A program made the position numbers and the translations under genes. The notes under the pieces are model-generated. The model ran no database searches. It was not told the origin of the DNA and saw nothing but the letters and a program-made list of their open reading frames with translations. A DNA stretch of 64,000 nucleotides, from positions 3,534,001-3,598,000 of the forward strand of contig NZ_JAVLVU010000001.1 of assembly GCF_031951985.1 (NCBI RefSeq). The letters are read 5' to 3'. This document shows positions 52,655 through 62,553 of the stretch, one piece after another (within the stretch, counting starts at the first letter, position 1; every line of letters starts with the position of its first letter). This stretch comes from Mucilaginibacter terrae (GTDB taxonomy: Bacteria; Bacteroidota; Bacteroidia; Sphingobacteriales; Sphingobacteriaceae).

Positions 52655-55543
52655 ATGACATTCAACAATTACCCTGTACTATTTTCACGTTTTAAAACTG
52701 CCTTTGTTTTGCTGATGGCTTTTGCCGGTATGCAGTCGTTTGATGCTTTAGCACAAGGCAGGCAGGTAAAATACCTGTCGGGTAAAGACAACCGCACCAA
52801 CGTACTGTGGGATTTTTATTGCACCGGCGGCCGTAAAAGTGGATACTGGACCAAAATTGCCGTGCCCTCATGCTGGGAGCAGCAAGGCTTTGGTGCTTAT
52901 AATTATGGCCGCGATTATAAAACGTATGGCAAAAACTTCCGTTTTGCCGATGAGCAGGGTATTTATAAACTCAGTTTTCAGGTGCCGCAGGCCTGGAAAA
53001 ACATGGATGTGTACATCGTTTTTGAAGGTTCGATGACCGATACCGAGGTTAAGCTTAACGGCAAAACAGCCGGCGAAAAACATCAGGGTGCGTTTTACGA
53101 GTTTAAGTACAACGTTACCAACAAACTGAAGTTTGGCGTTAATAACCTGCTCGAAGCACGGGTAAGCAAAATGAGTGCCGATGCCTCAGTTAACAACGCC
53201 GAGCGTTTGGCCGATTACTGGGTTTTTGGCGGCATATTCCGCCCGGTTTATTTGGCGGCCTATCCTAAACAGCACATTAACCGTATTGCCATTGATGCCA
53301 AGGCCAATGGCGATTTTAAGATGCAGGTTTATCCTGAGCATTTGAAGCAGAATTTACAGGTGGTAACCCAAATTACCGATCTGAAAGGCAAGGTGCTTAA
53401 AACGGTATCGGCCAATGTGAAGTCAACTGATTCGGTAGTAAACATTGCTGCCAAAATTGCCAACCCGCTAACCTGGAACTCCGAAACTCCTAATCTCTAT
53501 AAGGTGAACGTGGCCTTAAAAGCAGGCGGTACTACTATTCATCAGCATTCCGAAAAATTTGGTTTCCGTACCATTGAAATACGTAAGGGCGATGGCATTT
53601 ACCTCAATGGCGTTAATATTAAAATGAAGGGCATTAACCGCCATAGCTGGTGGCCCGAAACCGGACGCACGCTTAACGACGATATTCAGCTGCAGGACGT
53701 AAAGCTGATGAAGGAAATGAACATGAACGCCGTGCGTATGTCTCATTATCCTCCCGATAAAAAATTCCTCGAAATTTGTGATTCATTAGGTTTATATGTA
53801 CTGGATGAACTGGCCGGATGGCAAAAAGCTTACAGTACGCCTGCCGGTAAAAAACTGGTTAAGGAAATGGTTATGCGTGATGTAAATCATCCATCCATTA
53901 TTTTTTGGGATAACGGTAATGAGGGGGGCACCAATAAGGAGCTCGACCAGTACTTTAACCAATACGATTTTTCGAAACGCCCGGTTATTCATCCGCACCA
54001 CCGCCCCGGCAATGCGTTTAACGGAATAGACTGTAACCATTACGAAGATTATTACAGCACCAAAAGCATACTGGCTGACAGCAATATTTATATGCCTACC
54101 GAGTTTTTGCACGCGCAGGATGACGGCGGCGGTGCTACTGCCCTGGCCGATTTTTGGGACCTGCACTGGAAATCGAAACGCTCGGGCGGCGGTTTCATAT
54201 GGGCTTTGGTTGATGAGGGTATTGTGCGCACCGACCAGAACGGTATTATCGACGTGAACGGCGTTAATGCCCCGGATGGCGTGTTAGGCCCGCACCGCGA
54301 AAAAGAGGGTAGCTTTTATGCCATGCGCGAAATTTTTTCGCCGGTACATATTATGCTGAAAACTTTGCCTGCCGATTTTTCTGGCGCTATACCGGTAGAA
54401 AACCGATTCCACTTTACCAATTTAAACCAGTGTACCTTTAACTGGGAACTGATTGATTACCGCAAGCCTAATGAGCAGGATGGCGGATATACAGTGAAGA
54501 AGAAAGGCATGGCTACCGCTCCGTCGGTTGCACCGCTGGCATCAGGCAATGTACAAATTGGCCTGCCGGCCGATTGGAAAAGCTACGATGCCTTAACCTT
54601 AGCAGCTTACGATCAGCATAAAAACTTAATTTACCGCTGGGTATGGAAAAATAACAACGAGCGTTTGCTCAACAACGTGATTGCCTTTACCGGCAAAGAT
54701 CAGGCAAAAGTAACCGAAACCGATTCGACGTTGTTGGTGAAAGCCGGCTCTATGGGCATCACCTTTAATAAAAAGAATGGGCAGATTGTGAACATGACCA
54801 ACAATAGCGGCGACCCGTTCCTGTTTAGCGGAGGCCCTGCGCTGGTAAGTGGTTCGGCAACATTTAAAGATATTAAGCACCGGCAGGAAGCTGATGGTGA
54901 ACTGGTTGAACTAACCTACACCGGCGACCTGAAGTATGCCCGCTGGAAAATATTTAACAGTGGTTGGGTAAGCCTCGATTATGAATACGAATTAAAAGGC
55001 GATTATACGTACGCCGGCATAACCTTTAATTATCCCGAAAATTATGTGCTGGGTGCCAAATGGCTTGGCCGGGGCCCTTACCGGGTTTGGAAAAACCGCT
55101 TGCAAGGTGTGGTTGATGATGTATGGACCAGTGTTTATAACAATACCCAAACCGGTAGCGCACCATGGATATTTCCAGAGTTTAAGGGTTACTTTGCCAA
55201 CGTTACCTGGATGGAACTAAACACCGTGCAAGGCAAATTTATGATAGCCGCCAGGGAGCCTGAACTGTACGTGCGCCTGTTTGATTTTTATGGATTATCG
55301 GGTGTAAAACCATTCCCTGCATTACCATCAGGCAACCTATCTTTTTTAGATGCCATACCGGCGCTGGGTACCAAACTGGCACTAAATATTGATAGCAACA
55401 CGCCAAAATTAGGCCCACTGAGCGAGCTTAACCATATTAACGGTACAACCAAACGTACGTTGTATTTTTACTTTGGCCAGTTAGAGCAAGCCGGTAAGGA
55501 TAAGCAGAATTTTACACGTCCGGTTAAGGATGAGTTGTTTTAG
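52655..55543 (+). CDS. Glycoside hydrolase family 2 (beta-galactosidase-like)
   Basis: The 962-aa protein has a signal peptide (AFVLLMAFAGMQSFDALAQ). The sugar-binding domain contains FEGSMTDTEVKLNGKTAGEK; the immunoglobulin-like domain follows (about 210-310). The TIM barrel has GINRHSWWPETGRTL, the acid/base Glu423 in WDNGNEGG, and the nucleophile Glu483 in PTEFLHAQDDGGGA, then GGFIWALVDEG. The C-terminal 350 residues resemble LacZ-type beta-sandwich domains. The likely activity is beta-galactosidase on pectin or arabinogalactan side chains. It precedes the rhamnose genes. Confidence 0.88.
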   Translation: MTFNNYPVLFSRFKTAFVLLMAFAGMQSFDALAQGRQVKYLSGKDNRTNVLWDFYCTGGRKSGYWTKIAVPSCWEQQGFGAYNYGRDYKTYGKNFRFADEQGIYKLSFQVPQAWKNMDVYIVFEGSMTDTEVKLNGKTAGEKHQGAFYEFKYNVTNKLKFGVNNLLEARVSKMSADASVNNAERLADYWVFGGIFRPVYLAAYPKQHINRIAIDAKANGDFKMQVYPEHLKQNLQVVTQITDLKGKVLKTVSANVKSTDSVVNIAAKIANPLTWNSETPNLYKVNVALKAGGTTIHQHSEKFGFRTIEIRKGDGIYLNGVNIKMKGINRHSWWPETGRTLNDDIQLQDVKLMKEMNMNAVRMSHYPPDKKFLEICDSLGLYVLDELAGWQKAYSTPAGKKLVKEMVMRDVNHPSIIFWDNGNEGGTNKELDQYFNQYDFSKRPVIHPHHRPGNAFNGIDCNHYEDYYSTKSILADSNIYMPTEFLHAQDDGGGATALADFWDLHWKSKRSGGGFIWALVDEGIVRTDQNGIIDVNGVNAPDGVLGPHREKEGSFYAMREIFSPVHIMLKTLPADFSGAIPVENRFHFTNLNQCTFNWELIDYRKPNEQDGGYTVKKKGMATAPSVAPLASGNVQIGLPADWKSYDALTLAAYDQHKNLIYRWVWKNNNERLLNNVIAFTGKDQAKVTETDSTLLVKAGSMGITFNKKNGQIVNMTNNSGDPFLFSGGPALVSGSATFKDIKHRQEADGELVELTYTGDLKYARWKIFNSGWVSLDYEYELKGDYTYAGITFNYPENYVLGAKWLGRGPYRVWKNRLQGVVDDVWTSVYNNTQTGSAPWIFPEFKGYFANVTWMELNTVQGKFMIAAREPELYVRLFDFYGLSGVKPFPALPSGNLSFLDAIPALGTKLALNIDSNTPKLGPLSELNHINGTTKRTLYFYFGQLEQAGKDKQNFTRPVKDELF

Positions 55544-55573
55544 ATAAATGAGCGCAAGAGAAAAATAAACGCC

Positions 55574-55679
55574 CGTCATTGCGAGGACCGAAGCAACCTC
55601 TGCGGATGCAAAGTTTGTAAAAAGAGTTCAGAGATTGCTTCGACGGCAACGCACAAGCCCCCGCTGTCTCGCAATGACG
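55574..55679. repeat. Palindromic repeat, family B
   Basis: Outer arms CGTCATTGCGAG and CTCGCAATGACG are perfect complements. Inner arms CGAAGCAACCTCTG and CAGAGATTGCTTCG pair well. It lies between the GH2 and rhamnose mutarotase genes. Confidence 0.8.
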
Positions 55680-55742
55680 TGGTGGGGATAAAAATTACAG
55701 TCTTTGGCTGGTGTTGGCGCCAATCAATATAAAAAAGAAGAA

Positions 55743-56054
55743 ATGCAAAAAGTAGCCTTTAAAATGAAGCTGAAACCCGGCTTTAAAAATGAGTACAAAA
55801 AACGCCACGATGAGATATGGCCCGAACTTTCGGCCTTGCTGAAAGCCAACGGCATAAGCGATTATACCATTTTTTTGGATGAGGAAACTAACACGCTGTT
55901 TGGTGTACAACTGTTGTCGGGGCAATCATCACAAGATTTGGGCGCTACCGAAATTGTGCAGAAATGGTGGGCTTACATGGCCGATATTATGGAAACCAAC
56001 CCCGATAATTCGCCCGTAAGCATGCCGCTTACGCAAGTTTTCCACTTCGATTAA
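55743..56054 (+). CDS. rhaM: L-rhamnose mutarotase
   Basis: From the ATG at 55743 (MQKVAFKMKLKPGFKNEYKK) the 103-aa protein matches RhaM/RhaU: an N-terminal KMKLKPG strand, YKKRHDEIWPEL with the catalytic His, ISDYTIFLDEETNTLFGVQ, VQKWWAYMADIMETNPDNSP and a C-terminal VFHFD. It speeds interconversion of L-rhamnose anomers before isomerisation. It sits 28 bases upstream of the GH106 rhamnosidase gene, which fits its job. Start choice excludes an upstream in-frame TTG at 55704 within repeat-flanking sequence. Confidence 0.93.
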   Translation: MQKVAFKMKLKPGFKNEYKKRHDEIWPELSALLKANGISDYTIFLDEETNTLFGVQLLSGQSSQDLGATEIVQKWWAYMADIMETNPDNSPVSMPLTQVFHFD

Positions 56055-56082
56055 CCGTATATTACTAAAATATTCTTACGCT

Positions 56083-58857
56083 ATGTTCATCAAGCGATTT
56101 TTATACATCAGTGCCTTGTGCGCAACGGCAACAGCAGGCATGGCGCAAACCAAACAACCACTGGTGTGGCCCAAAGTTAAAGCCGAAACCCGCCCCTGGA
56201 CCCGCTGGTGGTGGATGGGCAGTGCGGTTGACCAAAAAAATATTGGCATGCTGTTGAAAAAATATCAGCAGGCGGGCTTTGGTGGCGTGGAGGTAACACC
56301 CATTTATGGTGCCGTTGGGTTTGAGAACAGGTATGTTGATTTCCTGTCGCCTAAGTGGATGGAGATGCTGAAGTATACCAGCAGCACCGCCGCAAAGCTG
56401 GGCATGGGTATGGATATGAACACCGGCACCGGCTGGCCATTTGGCGGGCCGCAAATTAAAACTGCCGAAGCCGCCACCAAGCTCATTGTACAAACCTACA
56501 AGCTAAACCCTGGCGAAATAGTTAAAGAAGCCATTCGCGTAAATGACCCCAAACAACAAGGTATAGCCGTTTTACAGGCGTTAGTAGCCTACGATGAAAA
56601 AGGCAACGCTACCGACCTCATGAGCAAGGTAGATGCAGCGGGCAACCTCAACATGCAGCCGGTAACTTCAAAAACTGAAGTGTATGCCGCCTTTGCCGGT
56701 AAAACGCTGCAAAAGGTTAAACGTGCGGCTCCGGGTGGTGAGGGTTTTACGTTAGACCACCTGTCTAAACCGGCTACGGATGTTTATCTGGCACGCTTTG
56801 CCAATGCTTATAAAGCAGGCAAGCCAAGCGTAAGGGCTTATTTTAACGATAGTTACGAGGTTTACGGGGCCAGCTGGTCGCCAACCATGTTTGAGGAGTT
56901 TAAGAAAGACCATGGCTATGACCTGCGCCTGCACATAAAAGAACTGGACAGCAAAGAAGAGAGTGAAACAGTAGGCCGTGTAAAGAGCGATTACCGCGAA
57001 ACCATGAGCAATATGCTGCTCCATAATTTTACCCAAAACTGGACCAATTGGGCGCATGGCTTAAAAAGTATTACCAAAAATCAGTCGCACGGCTCGCCGG
57101 GCAATTTGCTGGACTTATACGGAACAGTGGATATTCCGGAGATAGAAACCTTTGGTTCGAGCAAGTTTGCCATACCCGGTATACGCCGCGATAGTGCCGA
57201 TATACGCAACGTTGACCCCAACCCCATCATGCTCAAATTTGCCCCGTCGGCAGCGCATGTAAACGGCAAGCCTTTGGTGTCAAGCGAAACCTTTACCTGG
57301 TTAACCGAGCATTTTAAAACTTCGTATTCGCAATGTAAGCCCGAGGTAGAGCAACTGTTTTTGGCAGGAGTGAACCACGTATTTTATCATGGCACCACTT
57401 ACTCGCCCAAGGATGTTAAATTCCCAGGATGGTTGTTTTACGCATCGATGAATATGGTGCCCGATAATAGCTTGTGGAGCCATGCTGCAGGTTTAAACGG
57501 TTACATCACCCGTGTACAATCGGTATTACAGGCTGGTAAGGCCGATAACGAGGTGCTGATGTACTGGCCGGTTTACGATGCCTGGAGCCATCCAAAAGGA
57601 TTGGAAATGACGCTGGCCATTCATGATATTGACGATTGGCTGATGCCAACCAAGTTTTACAAAAACGCCTTGGAGCTGCAAAAGAACGGCTACAGCATTG
57701 ATTTTGCTTCGGACTTAGCCTTATCAAAAAGTGCAGGTAGCAAAGCAGGTGTTAAAACCAGTGCAAGCGCCTTATACAAAACCCTGGTGGTGCCTGAGTG
57801 TACCCTCATGCCTAACGAAACGCTGCAAAGCATTCTTAAACTGGCACAGCAGGGCGCAACCGTAATTTTCCAAAAGCTACCGGAGGGTGTTCCGGGCTTG
57901 GCTGATTTAGAAGCTCGTCGCGTTAAGCAAAAACAAATTTTGGCTGCACTAAAGTTTACCGATGCCGGTAGCGGTGTTAAGCAAGCTATTGTGGGCTTTG
58001 GTAAAGTTTTATTATCGGGCGATTTGGATGATGCGTTGAATTACGCATCTATTCCTGCCGAAAAACTGGTGGAGAGCGGCTTGAAATTCATTCGCCGTGA
58101 CGTCAACGGCAGCAAGTACTATTACCTGGTTAACCATACCGCCAAAGCTATTGATACCCGCATTCCGCTAAACGGCAAGTTTGCTTCGGTAACCATCATG
58201 GACCCGCAAAACGGCGCTTATGGTTTAGCGGCTTCTTCATCGGCACAAAATAAAACTATGGCACGGGTGCAGCTGCAAGCGGGCGAGGCTATGATATTAC
58301 TGGCCGGTTTACAAGCTAAAGCTGCCCTGCCTAAATGGAAGTACCTCGAAAAAGCCACCGGCGAAATAGAACTGAAAAACCCATGGAACCTGCAATTTAT
58401 CCAGGGCGGCCCGGTTATTCCAACTGCTAAAAAGTTGGATAAGCTCAAATCATGGACAGATTTAGGTGATAATGATGCAGTCAATTTTTCGGGCACAGGT
58501 GTTTACACCAGCACATTCACCGTTCCGGCTAAAAAATCAGGCGAATACGTGCTCGATTTAGGCCAGGTTGACGAAAGCGCCCGTGTTTGGATAAACGGCA
58601 AAGAGGTGGGCATTTTGTGGAGTATTCCGTTTAAAACCCGTGTGGGCAGCTTCCTTAAAACCGGCGAGAACACCATTAAGGTTGAAGTTGATAACCTGAT
58701 GGCCAACCGCATTCGTTATATGGATCAAAACAAGATGGAATGGCGCAAGTATCACGAAATTAACTTCGTGAACATTAACTACAAACCCTTCGATGCCAGC
58801 AACTGGACACCTATGCCATCAGGGTTAATTGGGTCGGTTAAGATTGTGAAATATTAG
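56083..58857 (+). CDS. Glycoside hydrolase family 106, alpha-L-rhamnosidase
   Basis: The 924-aa protein has a signal peptide (LYISALCATATAGMAQ). The GH106 start is typical: RPWTRWWWMGSAVDQKNIGM, then GFGGVEVTPIYGAVGFENRY, GMGMDMNTGTGWPFGGPQI and YFNDSYEVYGASWSPTMF. TLPALETFTW-like region SSETFTWLTEHFKTSY follows. The last 130 residues form a carbohydrate-binding-like sandwich (VWINGKEVGILWSIPFK). It removes alpha-L-rhamnose from rhamnogalacturonan, RG-II or gum-type glycans. Together with the mutarotase directly upstream it forms a rhamnose-release unit. Confidence 0.92.
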   Translation: MFIKRFLYISALCATATAGMAQTKQPLVWPKVKAETRPWTRWWWMGSAVDQKNIGMLLKKYQQAGFGGVEVTPIYGAVGFENRYVDFLSPKWMEMLKYTSSTAAKLGMGMDMNTGTGWPFGGPQIKTAEAATKLIVQTYKLNPGEIVKEAIRVNDPKQQGIAVLQALVAYDEKGNATDLMSKVDAAGNLNMQPVTSKTEVYAAFAGKTLQKVKRAAPGGEGFTLDHLSKPATDVYLARFANAYKAGKPSVRAYFNDSYEVYGASWSPTMFEEFKKDHGYDLRLHIKELDSKEESETVGRVKSDYRETMSNMLLHNFTQNWTNWAHGLKSITKNQSHGSPGNLLDLYGTVDIPEIETFGSSKFAIPGIRRDSADIRNVDPNPIMLKFAPSAAHVNGKPLVSSETFTWLTEHFKTSYSQCKPEVEQLFLAGVNHVFYHGTTYSPKDVKFPGWLFYASMNMVPDNSLWSHAAGLNGYITRVQSVLQAGKADNEVLMYWPVYDAWSHPKGLEMTLAIHDIDDWLMPTKFYKNALELQKNGYSIDFASDLALSKSAGSKAGVKTSASALYKTLVVPECTLMPNETLQSILKLAQQGATVIFQKLPEGVPGLADLEARRVKQKQILAALKFTDAGSGVKQAIVGFGKVLLSGDLDDALNYASIPAEKLVESGLKFIRRDVNGSKYYYLVNHTAKAIDTRIPLNGKFASVTIMDPQNGAYGLAASSSAQNKTMARVQLQAGEAMILLAGLQAKAALPKWKYLEKATGEIELKNPWNLQFIQGGPVIPTAKKLDKLKSWTDLGDNDAVNFSGTGVYTSTFTVPAKKSGEYVLDLGQVDESARVWINGKEVGILWSIPFKTRVGSFLKTGENTIKVEVDNLMANRIRYMDQNKMEWRKYHEINFVNINYKPFDASNWTPMPSGLIGSVKIVKY

Positions 58858-59069
58858 ATTTTAGAAACAAGAGCCGAGAGCCAGGAACCAGGATAAAAGA
58901 TTCTTGGTTTCAATTCCCCTCTTAAGAGGCGCGGGTAAGGCTCTGCGTTCGCAGGGGTTTGTCAATTGGACTATTCATCACAATGATCACACACCTTCAC
59001 CCCTCTCAAGAGTAAAATCTCACAATTATCTGCTCTTATAATTTAAGTAAGCTACCCAAAGCATCTGCT

Positions 59070-59099
59070 AAAATCCACACTTGCTAAGTGTGGATTTTT
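59070..59099 (+). terminator. Rho-independent terminator
   Basis: AAATCCACACTT and AAGTGTGGATTT form a perfect 12-bp stem with a 3-base loop, followed by TTATTT. It ends the GH2-rhaM-GH106 transcript. Confidence 0.85.
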
Positions 59100-59209
59100 A
59101 TTTAACTTGACCGCATATTGTAAATCCGTTTTCAAATTTACCAAACTGTTTTTTTGAGGGAGATGATGAGCCACCGGTTCACCATTATTTTACGTACATT
59201 TTTTAATTG

Positions 59210-59217
59210 TAAGTTTG
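59210..59217 (+). promoter_or_regulatory. -7 promoter box of the GH51 gene
   Basis: TAAGTTTG matches TAnnTTTG, 7 bases before the ATG at 59225, so the leader is very short. Confidence 0.5.
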
Positions 59218-59224
59218 ACAATTT

Positions 59225-61204
59225 ATGAGAAGGAAATTTCTTGCTACTGCCTGTGCTGCTGCTTTAACTTTGAGTGCTTATGCGCAAAAAAGCCACCCAA
59301 TTATTGTAAATGCTGATAAATTAACGGCCAAAGTGCAGCCTACCATGTGGGGCGTGTTTTTTGAAGACATTAACCTCGGTGCCGATGGCGGCTTGTATGC
59401 CGAACTCATTAAAAACCGCTCTTTTGAGTTTACCACCCCGCTAATGGGTTGGGCGGTTAAAGGAAAAAAAATTGCCGAAGGCGACGTACTGGTACTCAAC
59501 CGCCAGGAAGCCGCCGAAAATAACCCGCGTTACTTGCAGGTGAAAGTTAAAGATGCCGAAACCCCTGCCGATGCCACGATAACCAACGAAGGTTTTAGAG
59601 GAATGGGTATTAAGAAGGGCTTGAAATATGATTTTTCGGTAATGTACCGCCAGGCATCAAAGGGTTTAAAACTGCACCTGGAGTTACAGGATGAAAACGG
59701 AAAGAGCGTTGGAAGCGGTATATTAACGCCTAACGAAAGTGGCATTGGTTGGAACAAGCAGTCGGCAAGCCTTATGGCCAATACCGATATAAAAAAAGGA
59801 AAGTTCCAAATATGGTTTGAGGGCAGCGGTAGCATTGATCTGGATATGATCTCACTTTTCCCGGCTAATACCTGGAAAAAGCGCCCCGGTGGCTTACGTG
59901 CCGATATGGTGCAAATGCTGGCCGATATGAAACCCGGTTTTGTACGTTTCCCGGGTGGTTGTATTGTGGAAGGCCGTGATTTGGCTAACCGCTACCAGTG
60001 GAAAAAAACCATCGGCCCCATTGAAGAACGTGAACTAATTATGAACCGCTGGAATACCGAGTTTAAGCACAAACCAGCACCCGATTATTTTCAGACTTTT
60101 GGCCTCGGCTTTTTCGAGTACTTCCAAATGTGTGAAGATATTGGTGCCGAAGCCCTGCCTATTTTAAATTGCGGTATGGCCTGCCAATTTAACACGGCCG
60201 AGTTAGTGCCTTTAGACCAATTGGGTCCTTATGTACAGGATGCCTTAGACCTTGTTGAATTTGCCAATGGACCGGTAACCTCTACCTGGGGTAAAAAACG
60301 CGCCGATATGGGCCACCCAGAACCATTCAACCTAAAAATGATGGGTATAGGTAACGAAAACTGGGGGCCGCAGTATTTAGAGCGCCTGGCTATTTTTACC
60401 AAAGCCATGAAAGATAAATATCCCAACATTAAACTTATTAATAGCTCGGGCACCGACCCTGATGGTGCACGTTTTGACCAGTTGAACAATGCCCACCGTA
60501 AAAATAAAGCCGATTTTATTGACGAGCATTACTACCGTTCGCCCGAGTGGTTTTTTAGCAATGCCACCCGTTATGATAGTTATGACAAAAACAGCTCGAA
60601 GGTATTTGCCGGTGAGTACGCCGCACACAACAAAAATGAGCCTAACGGACCAAACATTAACAACTGGCGCGCGGCACTATCTGAAGCAGCCTTTTTAACC
60701 GGTGTTGAGCGTAATGCCGATGTGGTAAATATGGCTTCATACGCACCGCTATTTGCCCATACAGATGGCTGGCAGTGGTCGCCCGATATGATTTGGGTGG
60801 ATAATACCAGCATTTATGGCACACCTACCTATTTTGTACAAAAGCAATACTCGCTTAACAAGGGCACCAACGTGGTGGATATTAAAAAAGGTAACAAAGT
60901 AATAGCCGGTAAGGATAGCTTGTACGCATCAGCTGTAATCGACCAAAATAAGAACGAGCTGATCATCAAAATGGTGAATGCATCAAACAAAGCTCAAACC
61001 CAAACGGTGCAGGTAAAAAGTGCTAAAAAGCTGGCCTCAACAGCCATACTTACTTCAATAGCTAACGACCTCAAAGCAGTCAACTCTTTTGATGACGCAA
61101 CCAAAGTAAGCCCAACAGATGAGCGGATTGATGTAAAAGGTAAAAACGTAGCGGTAGCACTTAAACCTTATTCGGTTAATATCCTGCATATTGCGCTTAA
61201 ATAG
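59225..61204 (+). CDS. Alpha-L-arabinofuranosidase, GH51
   Basis: The 659-aa protein has a signal peptide (FLATACAAALTLSAYAQ). GH51 features: WGVFFEDINLGADGGLYAEL near the start, then a CBM4-like insert (about 80-220), KPGFVRFPGGCIVEGRDL, the acid/base Glu378 in GIGNENWG, the nucleophile Glu464 in VFAGEYAAH, and a C-terminal beta-sandwich. It releases arabinose from arabinan or arabinoxylan side chains. It has its own promoter and terminator. The signal peptide places it in the periplasm or outside. Confidence 0.93.
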   Translation: MRRKFLATACAAALTLSAYAQKSHPIIVNADKLTAKVQPTMWGVFFEDINLGADGGLYAELIKNRSFEFTTPLMGWAVKGKKIAEGDVLVLNRQEAAENNPRYLQVKVKDAETPADATITNEGFRGMGIKKGLKYDFSVMYRQASKGLKLHLELQDENGKSVGSGILTPNESGIGWNKQSASLMANTDIKKGKFQIWFEGSGSIDLDMISLFPANTWKKRPGGLRADMVQMLADMKPGFVRFPGGCIVEGRDLANRYQWKKTIGPIEERELIMNRWNTEFKHKPAPDYFQTFGLGFFEYFQMCEDIGAEALPILNCGMACQFNTAELVPLDQLGPYVQDALDLVEFANGPVTSTWGKKRADMGHPEPFNLKMMGIGNENWGPQYLERLAIFTKAMKDKYPNIKLINSSGTDPDGARFDQLNNAHRKNKADFIDEHYYRSPEWFFSNATRYDSYDKNSSKVFAGEYAAHNKNEPNGPNINNWRAALSEAAFLTGVERNADVVNMASYAPLFAHTDGWQWSPDMIWVDNTSIYGTPTYFVQKQYSLNKGTNVVDIKKGNKVIAGKDSLYASAVIDQNKNELIIKMVNASNKAQTQTVQVKSAKKLASTAILTSIANDLKAVNSFDDATKVSPTDERIDVKGKNVAVALKPYSVNILHIALK

Positions 61205-61239
61205 CCGTCATTTATCCTAATGGCAGATTGTCATTAATT

Positions 61240-61295
61240 AAAAAGGTTGTGAAATATTTCTTAATCAAGCATTAAAAATATTTCACAACCTTTTT
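61240..61295. terminator. Strong rho-independent terminator
   Basis: AAAAAGGTTGTGAAATATTT (61240-61259) pairs with AAATATTTCACAACCTTTTT (61276-61295) along a perfect 20-bp stem. The loop is 16 bases. Confidence 0.9.
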
Positions 61296-61343
61296 GTTTG
61301 CCTTTCGTATAAGTTCATACCTAACAAATTTAAATTATTGTGT

Positions 61344-62396
61344 ATGAACGACATGCGACTTTATACTTCGTTGTCCCGTTTTAAGTACCTGGACCGAAAT
61401 TATTCATTTAAATACCTATTTATCGCCTTTATAGGCGTTCACATCCCGCTAATAGGTATTGTAACCTTTATTGCCTTAACCGATTTTACCTCGCTTACGC
61501 CAGGTATGGTGATTTTTTCAACATTGGGTTTTACATTAATAGCCTGCGGCATAACCTTGTTTATGCAGAATGCGCTGGCCCGACCTATTATTGAAACTAA
61601 GAACGCCCTGGTTAATTACCTGAGCAACAAAACCCTGCCCGAACTGCCTACGGATTTTAAAGATGAGGCTGGCTTGCTCATGAGCAATACCTGCACCGCC
61701 CTGAAAGAGTTGGACAACCTGATCAAAGAGAAGCGGGATTTTATTTACCTGCTATCGCACGATTTAAAAACACCTTTGCATAATGTATTAACTATTATCC
61801 ATTTAATGAAAGATGATATTAATAATGATTCGAAGGAGGAGCACATCAACCTCATCAGGCAATCAACCCAGTACCAATTGCAGTTAATTACATCGGTGCT
61901 TAACCTGGCTACGAGCGAATTTAAAGAGGGGAATATTCTTCAGCTGATCAATCTCGAGCCATTGCTCAACAAGGTGCTCAAAGACCATGCAGGCAGCCTG
62001 CAAAATAAGCAAATACAAGTGCTGGCCGATATACCCGAAAATTTACAGGTAAAGGTTAATGAAGAACTATTTGCTATGGCGCTGAGCAACCTGGTTACCA
62101 ATGCTATAAAATTCAGTACCCGCAGCAGCGAAATTATGATACGCGCCGTTGTTATGGAAGACCATGTAATGATACGCGTAATTGACTACGGCATTGGTTT
62201 TAACGAATCAAAGGCACCGTCGTTTCAGCCATTCAGCAAATCGAGCCGCCCCGGTACTGATGGAGAAAGCTCCAACGGTTTGGGCTTGTATTTCACCCGT
62301 AAAATTATCAAATATCATGGCGGCACCCTGGTTGCCGAAAGTGAGGGCGAAGGCAAAGGAGCCAAGTTTATTGTAAGACTTCCGCTGGCGGCGTAA
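61344..62396 (+). CDS. Sensor histidine kinase
   Basis: From the ATG at 61344 the 350-aa protein has two N-terminal membrane helices (YLFIAFIGVHIPLIGIVTFI and VIFSTLGFTLIACGITLFM), a HAMP-like linker, a DHp domain with the phosphorylated His139 (YLLSHDLKTPLHNVL) and an ATPase domain with SNLVTNAIKFS, VIDYGIGFNE and SSNGLGLYFTRK. No response regulator is directly next to it. Between the arabinofuranosidase gene and a LytS-type kinase, its signal is unknown. The TTG at 61338 could add two residues. Confidence 0.87.
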   Translation: MNDMRLYTSLSRFKYLDRNYSFKYLFIAFIGVHIPLIGIVTFIALTDFTSLTPGMVIFSTLGFTLIACGITLFMQNALARPIIETKNALVNYLSNKTLPELPTDFKDEAGLLMSNTCTALKELDNLIKEKRDFIYLLSHDLKTPLHNVLTIIHLMKDDINNDSKEEHINLIRQSTQYQLQLITSVLNLATSEFKEGNILQLINLEPLLNKVLKDHAGSLQNKQIQVLADIPENLQVKVNEELFAMALSNLVTNAIKFSTRSSEIMIRAVVMEDHVMIRVIDYGIGFNESKAPSFQPFSKSSRPGTDGESSNGLGLYFTRKIIKYHGGTLVAESEGEGKGAKFIVRLPLAA

Positions 62397-62553
62397 TTGA
62401 GTTTATGGTTCATGGCCGGAGTTTTATCAAGCATTATTCCGGCTATGAATTGTGAACCCTCCACTATGAACTACAATAAACATTCATCCACACAAATACC
62501 CTAATCACCGATACCTGTGCGGCAGATGTGGCAATAATTATGTTGCTTTGTAT

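Larger units (their letters stand above)
58858..59224. other. Intergenic region without a gene
   Basis: About 367 bases hold low-complexity AGAGCCGAGAGCCAGGAACC-type words, inverted CCCCTCTTAAGAG tracts, a terminator at 59070-59099 and a promoter box at 59210-59217. No gene is seen. Confidence 0.6.

Noticed and set aside
61240..61295. Insertion-sequence terminal repeats
   Set aside because: The two 20-bp arms are only 16 bases apart with a T tract at the end, so this is a terminator hairpin rather than the ends of an element.
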